Assembly: GCF_003816055.1 (NCBI RefSeq)
Contig: NZ_CP033906.1
Coordinates: forward strand, 62,001 to 126,000
DNA from: Bacillus sp. FJAT-42376
Lineage (GTDB): Bacteria > Bacillota > Bacilli > Bacillales > Bacillaceae
Direction: 5' to 3'
DNA length: 64,000 nucleotides
The translations under genes were made by a program, and so were the position numbers. Under the pieces are notes generated by a model that saw only the letters and a program-made list of their open reading frames with translations, searched no databases and was not told where the DNA came from. Below are positions 58,416 through 64,000 of this stretch, piece after piece (position 1 is the first letter of the stretch; the number at the start of each line of letters is the position of its first letter).

Positions 58416-58736
58416 ATGAAATTGTTTGTGGTTGAAAATGGAGTTCAGGCCTCTGAAAAAGTTAAGGAGCTGGAAGAACAAGGGTTAAGCAAACATTCCA
58501 TTTTTTTGTTCGCACAAGATCCGGACCGTTCCAGGCATTTAACCGAAAACACAGATACAAAGGAAATGAGCACAATGGATAAGGGGCTATTCAACACGAT
58601 GGCGAACGCGTTTCGATCCAGAACGGAAGAATTGACATCCAAAATGGCTGCTCTTGGCTTAAGCCAGAATGAAGCACTTCACTATGAAGAGGAACTTGCC
58701 AGCGGCCGCATTGTCATTTTGGCTAAAGAAGAGTAA
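58416..58736 (+). CDS. General stress protein, YflT (17M) domain
   Basis: 106-residue paralogue of the gene at 56382 (KLFVVENGVQASEKVKELEEQGLSKHSIFLFAQDPDRSRHL ... LGLSQNEALHYEEELASGRIVILAKEE). The start is ATG at 58416 after AGGGAGG; the frame upstream to 58302 includes the sigma-B promoter and is not translated. It probably serves in the general stress response; mechanism unknown. Confidence 0.85.
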   Translation: MKLFVVENGVQASEKVKELEEQGLSKHSIFLFAQDPDRSRHLTENTDTKEMSTMDKGLFNTMANAFRSRTEELTSKMAALGLSQNEALHYEEELASGRIVILAKEE

Positions 58737-58760
58737 AGCGCCCTTCATCTGGATAAATAA

Positions 58761-58792
58761 AAAGACTAACCCTGTTTTAAGGGTTAGTCTTT
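58761..58792. terminator. Bidirectional terminator
   Basis: Thirteen-base-pair stem AAAGACTAACCCT / AGGGTTAGTCTTT with a six-base loop, between the stress gene and the GlsB gene. Confidence 0.9.
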
Positions 58793-58829
58793 GACTTGAG
58801 AAGCACGGATATGCAATCCGCTTCTTCTA

Positions 58830-59087
58830 TTAATGAGCTGTTCTTTTTGTCGCTCTAAAGATTAGTCCTACAAGGAATACGATAATGGCTGCACCGATAA
58901 TCGCCGGGATAATATAGAAACCTGCGATTTCCGGTCCCCACGCTCCAAGGAGCAATGTGCCAAGCCATGCGCCTGCAAATCCTGCGATAATGGAACCAAT
59001 GATTCCGCCCGGCATTGAGTTTTTTACTAGCATGTCACCAATCCAGCCGATGACTAATGCGATTAAGATAGATACGATAAAGTTCAT
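58830..59087 (-). CDS. GlsB/YeaQ/YmgE family membrane stress protein
   Basis: 85-residue, almost wholly hydrophobic protein with three membrane segments and Gly-rich turns (ALVIGWIGDMLVKNSMPGGIIGSIIAGFAGAWLG ... IIPAIIGAAIIVFLVGLIFRATKR). The family (transglycosylase-associated, Pfam 04226) is stress-linked. A sigma-B-like promoter lies 37 bases upstream of the start. AAAGGAG ribosome binding site. Confidence 0.9.
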   Translation of the reverse strand: MNFIVSILIALVIGWIGDMLVKNSMPGGIIGSIIAGFAGAWLGTLLLGAWGPEIAGFYIIPAIIGAAIIVFLVGLIFRATKRTAH

Positions 59088-59123
59088 TGAATTGTCACTC
59101 CTTTAGGTTTTAATACTCTATAC

Positions 59124-59149
59124 ATTCCTTGAAAATACACCTTTAAAAC
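59124..59149 (-). promoter_or_regulatory. Sigma-B-like promoter of the GlsB gene
   Basis: On the minus strand GTTTTA (59144-59149), 14 bases, AGGAAT (59124-59129; five of six -10 positions). Same spacing as the promoter at 58353. Confidence 0.55.
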
Positions 59150-59275
59150 CTATTCAAAGTGGAAATCTTTATAAATAAACCATTAGTCCTGATTAAAAAT
59201 CCTTATTATCCCTATTTATGATTCGATGGATTCAAAAAAAGAGGCCAGGACAAAAGGTTTCCTTCTAATAAAAAA

Positions 59276-59364
59276 GCTCTGTTGAACTTTGCTGTTGATT
59301 TCCGCTACTGTCGTTCGCTTCAATCAACAGGGTAAAAAAAATCAACAGCATGCTTTAACATAGC
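59276..59364. repeat. MITE-like repeat with 26-bp inverted ends
   Basis: 89-bp element. The left end (59276-59301) and right end (59339-59364) are inverted 26-mers that begin GCTCTGTTGAAC and GCTATGTTAAAG and share GCTGTTGATTT, with about six mismatches. Relatives at 21754-21824 and 16826-16975. It contains no gene and lies between the GlsB gene and the galactosidase terminator. Confidence 0.82.
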
Positions 59365-59370
59365 GAATAA

Positions 59371-59428
59371 AAAAACCGAGCTATTATCTGAAACTCTGGT
59401 ATAGAGTTTCGTAATAGTTCGGTTTTTT
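59371..59428 (-). terminator. Terminator after the GH42 gene
   Basis: Long stem: AAACCGAgCTATTA / TAATAGtTCGGTTT extended by GAAACTCT / AGAGTTTC, with T-run on the minus strand. It ends the galactose unit. Confidence 0.88.
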
Positions 59429-59502
59429 TGTTTTTCATGCTTTTTCAAAAGAAATATTCGGTTAAAAGACAACAATTTTAGTTTTGTCCCAGCTTCTAAT
59501 CT

Positions 59503-61497
59503 TTATATTTTTTTAAGCAAAACAGAGCCGAGCGGATCCAGCATAATGGACGCCGGAACTTTTTCCTCTGATGCACAATCCATCCATGTTCCTTCAGGCA
59601 GATTGAGTTCGGCGGATGAATCGACAGAATGATTCATCGCACTTAAGAAGCTCCCTCTGATGACGACCTCTGTCCCTCGTTCAGTTTCCATGAAATCTGC
59701 TCCCGCTTCTTCAAAAATGTCTTTGTATAGAGCCGTGAGCATGTGTTCTTCAAGGGCTGTTCCAATATAATAAACCGTTCCTTTTCCGAATCGGTTCTTT
59801 GTAACTGCAGCTGTCCCTTTGTAAAAGCAGCCATCGTATTCTGCCAGAACCTCCGCTGTAACCGGATCAATTAAATCACACCAAACCGATGCGCCGGATT
59901 CAAGGCCGTTCAGACTGCCTGACGTCCCGATTACCTTATTCTGCTGTCCGGTTTGCAAAGATTCATACTCATTGATCTGAATACCCGTCATAGCGGAAAG
60001 CTCACCCGGAAGCGTTTGTCCGGTTACAAAGTTATTTGGCTTTTTCACACCTGAACGATAGCTGAATACGACTGTTCCTCCGTTTTCTGCATACCGTTTC
60101 AGCTTTTCTGTAAATACAGGATTCTCAAGGAAGTAAATAGGGACAATAACCGTTTTATAGCCATCCAGACTGCTGCGGCTGTTTACCGCATCAGTGGCCA
60201 CGTTTAAACGATGGGCCGGGGTATAATGTCTTAAAAGCTCTTCCCGGTGGGAAAATGCGCTGCTCTGCGGCTGAATTCTCCATGCCCATGCGTTCTCCGG
60301 CTCGTAGTAAACCGCTGCCTGCGCTTCATACTTCGAGGCAATCCAGTCATCACCATGTTTCTTTAATGAATCGATGACTTCCTTTACTTCGCGGAATTTC
60401 CGCTTCGGAATGCCATCATGGTCAAGAATGCCGTGGCAAAATTCTTCTGTTCCAAAATGCGCTGCACGCCATCTGAAATAAACGATCGCCTCTGCTCCTC
60501 TTGAAATAGCCTGATAGGTCCAGAGTTTAATATGTCCGGGTCTCGGAAGGTAGCCGATTTTGCTCCATCCTTGAGCTCCCGACAGTTCCTCCATAACCCA
60601 GTAGCCTTTTCCGTTCTTTGTCCCCCGGCACAAGTCATGCTGATGGGCAATGGCGGAAGGAGAGACCGGTTCTGCCAGTCCGCCCCATACCGGATAATTG
60701 TCATAGGCGACATAATCCAGATCCTCCGCCATGTCCCATTGATTGATGGCCTGGTCCGTATAGACGAAATTATGAGTCAAAAATTGATTTTCCCGGATAT
60801 GGGCCCTTAGGATATCGGTCTGCAGCTTGTTGTAGCTTGTGTAGGCGTCCGCACAAAAACGGTCAAAATCAAGAAGCAGACTTGGATTGTGTTCCTGGAG
60901 CACTTTTCTCGGCACGGGAATCTGTGCCCAATCCGTATACGTCTGGCTCCAAAAGACGGTACCCCATTCTTTATTAAGACGAACAAGCGTTTCATACTTT
61001 TGTTTTAACCAGTCTTGGAAGGCTTGCCGGTCCTCTTCTCCGTAGCTCCGGTCTGATTTTTCATGTCCGTATTCATTATCTGTCTGCCAGCCGATTACAT
61101 CCGGGTGCTGACCATAATGTTTTGCCATTTCAGCGACGATTTTTTTCGTATATTCACGAAAGACCTTGCTGTTTACCGTGTAATGCCTTCTCGCTCCGAA
61201 GGAAATTTGAACCCCGTTCTCATCCGTCGGCAGGATTTCCGGATGCTTCTGGATCAGCCAGGCAGGCGGAGTAGCAGTCGGCGTTCCAAGTACAATTTTG
61301 ATTCCATGATCGGTAAGCAGTTGAATGGCCCGGTCATAAACGGAGAAATCAAAGCGCCCCTCTTCCGGCTCCATCAGCTGCCAGCCAAATTCAGCCAGTC
61401 TTACCACATTCACTCCGAGCTCCTTCATAAGCCTGATATCTTCCGGCCATCTCGATTCAGGCCACTGCTCAGGATAGTAATCCACTCCGATAAACAT
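59503..61497 (-). CDS. GH42 beta-galactosidase
   Basis: 664-residue intracellular enzyme (no signal peptide) releasing galactose from beta-galactosides. GH42 motifs: N-terminal MFIGVDYYPEQWPESRWPED, acid/base Glu142 in WQTDNEYGH, nucleophile Glu303 in WVMEELSG. C-terminal trimerisation domain (IVPIYFLENPVFTEKLKRYAENGGTVVFSYRSG) and a short beta domain. Closest B. subtilis types are YesZ/GanA. It is 20 bases after galT, so galactose released here feeds the Leloir enzymes of the same unit. Confidence 0.93.
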   Translation of the reverse strand: MFIGVDYYPEQWPESRWPEDIRLMKELGVNVVRLAEFGWQLMEPEEGRFDFSVYDRAIQLLTDHGIKIVLGTPTATPPAWLIQKHPEILPTDENGVQISFGARRHYTVNSKVFREYTKKIVAEMAKHYGQHPDVIGWQTDNEYGHEKSDRSYGEEDRQAFQDWLKQKYETLVRLNKEWGTVFWSQTYTDWAQIPVPRKVLQEHNPSLLLDFDRFCADAYTSYNKLQTDILRAHIRENQFLTHNFVYTDQAINQWDMAEDLDYVAYDNYPVWGGLAEPVSPSAIAHQHDLCRGTKNGKGYWVMEELSGAQGWSKIGYLPRPGHIKLWTYQAISRGAEAIVYFRWRAAHFGTEEFCHGILDHDGIPKRKFREVKEVIDSLKKHGDDWIASKYEAQAAVYYEPENAWAWRIQPQSSAFSHREELLRHYTPAHRLNVATDAVNSRSSLDGYKTVIVPIYFLENPVFTEKLKRYAENGGTVVFSYRSGVKKPNNFVTGQTLPGELSAMTGIQINEYESLQTGQQNKVIGTSGSLNGLESGASVWCDLIDPVTAEVLAEYDGCFYKGTAAVTKNRFGKGTVYYIGTALEEHMLTALYKDIFEEAGADFMETERGTEVVIRGSFLSAMNHSVDSSAELNLPEGTWMDCASEEKVPASIMLDPLGSVLLKKI

Positions 61498-61517
61498 CCA
61501 TCCACACTCCTGTCTGC

Positions 61518-63053
61518 TTATAGTTGAACGGGTTCTCCACCCGTTTTTTCAATAAAGGATGTAAAAGCTGCCATTCCTTTTTCATCCCGTTTAAATACAC
61601 CGGCATGCTCAAGGATCACAGCGAACACTTTCCCCAGTTCTTCCTGCAATAAAGCATAAGCGTTATCCCCGTTCATGCTGCAGCGCTTCTTTATTTCAAG
61701 CGCCCAGTCCAAATGCTTGCGGAGTTCCGGACGCTTCCTGATTTCCTCTTCGGCGTCTTCTAATGGAAGAATCTCGGAAAGCTGCTTCATTTCCTCTGTT
61801 AAACGCCCGGGCAGAACCGCTAATCCCATTACTTCAATGAGACCGATGTTCTCTTTTTTTATATGGTGAACTTCTTGATGGGGATGAAAAATCCCCATTG
61901 GATGTTCTTCACTCGTCCGGTTATTGCGCAGGACCAGGTCCAGTTCAAACAGTCCGCCTCTCCGCCTCGCAATAGGTGTGATCGTATTGTGCGGTTCCTC
62001 TCCCGATGAGGCATACACATTCACATCCGGATCCGAATAAGCCTTCCAGCCATTCAGAACATGATCAGCAAGCTGCACCAGATGCGCTTTGTCCGTCCCC
62101 TGAAGCCTGACTACAGACATCGGCCACTTCACTATTCCAGCTTTCAGCCCCGGGAAATCGGGAAAAGAGAACATTTTCTCCATTTCTGCTTTGGCCATCG
62201 GGAAGTCGTGGCGCCCGCCCTGAAAATGATCATGACTCAGAATGGATCCTCCAACAATCGGAAGGTCTGCATTGGATCCGAGAAAATAATGCGGATACTC
62301 ATCTGTGAAGTCGAGCAGCCTTACGAAGGTTTCTTTCGAAATACGCATGGGCTTATGCTCTCCTGCGAATACGATACAGTGTTCTTTATAATACACATAA
62401 GGAGAATATTGAAGAAACCATTCTTCTCCATTGAGTCCGACAGGGATAATCCGGTGATTCTGCCTTGCAGGGTGATTCACTCTGCCGGCGTAGCCGACAT
62501 TTTCCTTGCAGAGGAGGCAGTCAGGATAACGGCTGTCTGCCATTTGCTTTGCCGCAGCAATGGCCTTCGGATCTTTTTCGGGCTTCGACAGATTAATAGT
62601 GATCTCCATTTTTCCGTAAGGAGTAGACGAATACCAATGCTGATTTTTCGCAATTCGGTCCGTTCGGATATAGTGGACATCCTGAGCAAACTGGTAGTAA
62701 GAATCCGTTGCTGCTTCAATGCCTTCCCGGTCTGATTTTTCAATGAATCGGCGGATGACTTCAGACTGGGATGGAGTAAGACATCCCATCAGCTTCGTAT
62801 CCATAAGATCCCGGTAAGTGACAGAGTCTGCCTCAAGCCGTCCATTAACAGCCGCCCATCCAAGAATTTTCTCCAAAATCGGAATGGGCGTATCCGGCAC
62901 TCCGCCAGTTGAAGCCTCGGCCTGTTCACCATTAAGATCCAGAGCCTCAAAAAGCCTGTTTCTTACGAGATCCACATCCCATTTGGACACGAGCTTTTTC
63001 TCCATTCCATATTGAAGCAGTTCCTCTATATACGCATAAATCGGATTTGGCAT
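61518..63053 (-). CDS. galT: UDP-glucose--hexose-1-phosphate uridylyltransferase (class II GalT)
   Basis: Leloir pathway exchange of UMP between UDP-glucose and galactose 1-phosphate. 511 residues, the Firmicute class II GalT rather than the shorter class I form. LSHDHFQGGRHDFPMAKAEME near residue 273 and MGIFHPHQEVHHIKKENIGLIEVMGLAVLP near residue 382 hold the catalytic His region. It has an AGGAGG ribosome binding site. It follows galE by 32 bases. Confidence 0.94.
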   Translation of the reverse strand: MPNPIYAYIEELLQYGMEKKLVSKWDVDLVRNRLFEALDLNGEQAEASTGGVPDTPIPILEKILGWAAVNGRLEADSVTYRDLMDTKLMGCLTPSQSEVIRRFIEKSDREGIEAATDSYYQFAQDVHYIRTDRIAKNQHWYSSTPYGKMEITINLSKPEKDPKAIAAAKQMADSRYPDCLLCKENVGYAGRVNHPARQNHRIIPVGLNGEEWFLQYSPYVYYKEHCIVFAGEHKPMRISKETFVRLLDFTDEYPHYFLGSNADLPIVGGSILSHDHFQGGRHDFPMAKAEMEKMFSFPDFPGLKAGIVKWPMSVVRLQGTDKAHLVQLADHVLNGWKAYSDPDVNVYASSGEEPHNTITPIARRRGGLFELDLVLRNNRTSEEHPMGIFHPHQEVHHIKKENIGLIEVMGLAVLPGRLTEEMKQLSEILPLEDAEEEIRKRPELRKHLDWALEIKKRCSMNGDNAYALLQEELGKVFAVILEHAGVFKRDEKGMAAFTSFIEKTGGEPVQL

Positions 63054-63085
63054 ACCGTTCCCTCCTATTCAGTTATGGCAATCGT

Positions 63086-64000
63086 TTAATAGCCATCCGG
63101 GTGTTTTTGATACCATTTCCACGCACTCTCAATCATTACTTCAAGGTCAGCATACTTTGGCTTCCAGCCAAGCTCTGAGACTGCTTTTTCAGACGAAGCA
63201 ACTAATCTCGCAGGATCTCCCGCTCTCCTCGGCGCCGCTTCGGCAGGAATGGCATGACCTGTTACACGTCTTGCAGCATCAATCACTTCTTTTACAGAAA
63301 ACCCGTTTCCGTTACCAAGGTTATATGTCCCGCTCACCGCCCCTTTTCTTAGAGCGTCAAGAGCAAGCAAATGAGCGTCCGCCAAATCCGTTACGTGAAT
63401 GTAATCCCTTATACACGTCCCATCCGGTGTCGCATAATCCTCTCCGTAAATCATAATCTTTCCGCGCCGGCCCAGTGCCACTTGCAGAATGATGGGGATG
63501 AGATGGGTCTCAGGATCATGGTCTTCTCCAAGCTTTCCTTCCATATGGGCACCCGCTACATTAAAATAGCGCAGGACCATATAGTTCAATCCGTATGCTT
63601 TCTCTGACCACTTCAGCATTTTTTCAATGGCAAGCTTCGTTTCCCCGTATGGATTTGTCGGTTCCGTCGGCTCATCTTCCCGAATCGGAATAGTTTCCGC
63701 CTCTCCGTAAGCAGCAGCCGTTGAAGAAAACACGATTTTTTTGACATCAAACTCCTTCATCACTTTCAGAAGGCAAAGGGCGCCGTAAACGTTGTTATCG
63801 TAGTACTTCAGAGGATCTTCGACACTCTCTCCAACTAGAGAGTCTGCTGCAAAATGCATTACAGCTTCAATCTCATTCTCCTGAAATAAATGCCTTAAGA
63901 ACGCTTCATCCCGCAAGTCGCCCGTGTAAAGCTTCGCTCCTTCCAGAACCGCCTCCACATGTCCTTTTTGCAGGCTGTCCGCCACAATGACCTGTTCTCC
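63086..64000 (-). CDS. galE: UDP-glucose 4-epimerase (5' end outside window)
   Basis: Interconverts UDP-galactose and UDP-glucose. The frame is open to the right edge (…GEQVIVADSLQKGH), so about the first 30 residues with the NAD-binding glycine motif lie outside. Visible: VMHFAADSLVGESVEDPLKYYDNNV, the catalytic SSTAAAYGEAE, NPYGETK (YxxxK), and CIRDYIHVTDLADAHLLA. The C-terminus YQKHPDGY is typical. galE-galT-galactosidase form one minus-strand unit. Confidence 0.95.
   Translation of the reverse strand, partial: GEQVIVADSLQKGHVEAVLEGAKLYTGDLRDEAFLRHLFQENEIEAVMHFAADSLVGESVEDPLKYYDNNVYGALCLLKVMKEFDVKKIVFSSTAAAYGEAETIPIREDEPTEPTNPYGETKLAIEKMLKWSEKAYGLNYMVLRYFNVAGAHMEGKLGEDHDPETHLIPIILQVALGRRGKIMIYGEDYATPDGTCIRDYIHVTDLADAHLLALDALRKGAVSGTYNLGNGNGFSVKEVIDAARRVTGHAIPAEAAPRRAGDPARLVASSEKAVSELGWKPKYADLEVMIESAWKWYQKHPDGY

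Overview
This window is a contiguous chromosomal segment of an endospore-forming Bacillaceae bacterium, a Bacillus sensu lato close to but distinct from B. subtilis. The evidence is gene content and order. From left to right it follows the B. subtilis ywlG-to-ywdF chromosome arm almost gene for gene (ywlG-rpiB-ywlE-mntP-ywlC-ywlB-spoIIR ... prmC-prfA-ywkD-racA ... tdk-rpmE-rho-glpX-murA2-tal-fbaA-spo0F-ywjG-pyrG-rpoE ... fadF-clsB-uvsE ... argS-ywiB-speB-speE-pbpG-ywhD-ywhC-ywhB ... ywgA-ywfO ... rsfA-lipL-pta-hemQ ... gerQ-ywdK-ywdJ-ywdI ... ung-ywdF). It carries sporulation genes (spoIIR, racA, spo0F, rsfA, gerQ) and strong AGGAGG-type ribosome binding sites. No rRNA, tRNA, prophage, complete insertion sequence or CRISPR array was seen.

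Layout. 1-7000: translation and tRNA-modification genes, SpoIIR, and a seven-site DnaA-box cluster around the ywlC start. 7000-9700: a PadR/DUF2812 pair, ywkD, and racA behind a sigma-H promoter. 9700-21700: AIM24-like gene, then housekeeping (tdk, rpmE, rho, glpX, murA2, tal, fbaA), the phosphorelay regulator Spo0F, pyrG with a CTP-sensing leader, and rpoE. 22200-33120: an acyl-CoA catabolic cluster on the minus strand (fadF, thiolase, 3-hydroxyacyl-CoA dehydrogenase, two acyl-CoA dehydrogenases, TetR regulator, fused isobutyryl-CoA mutase IcmF). 33200-48300: cardiolipin synthase, UV endonuclease, argS, polyamine genes, PbpG, a site-2-protease-like protein, an arylamine acetyltransferase, and RsfA. 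48300-59100: lipoyl relay (LipL), Pta, HemQ, GerQ, a permease, Ung, a glycosyltransferase and general-stress genes with sigma-B-like promoters. 59500-64000: a minus-strand galactose block (galE, galT, GH42 beta-galactosidase).

The least expected material is non-coding. Twelve copies of a roughly 125-bp element with inverted termini sit in five gene gaps, mostly where genes converge, and often as tandem units separated by exactly three bases. A second, MITE-like family has three copies. A 20-bp-period tandem array lies in the icmF cluster. A foldable, probably transcribed segment lies upstream of ywdI. Several regulatory sites can be read directly: sigma-F promoters before spoIIR, rsfA and pbpG; sigma-H before racA; cre sites at pta and the thiolase gene; a TetR-type palindrome inside the fadF promoter; and paired dyads at padR.
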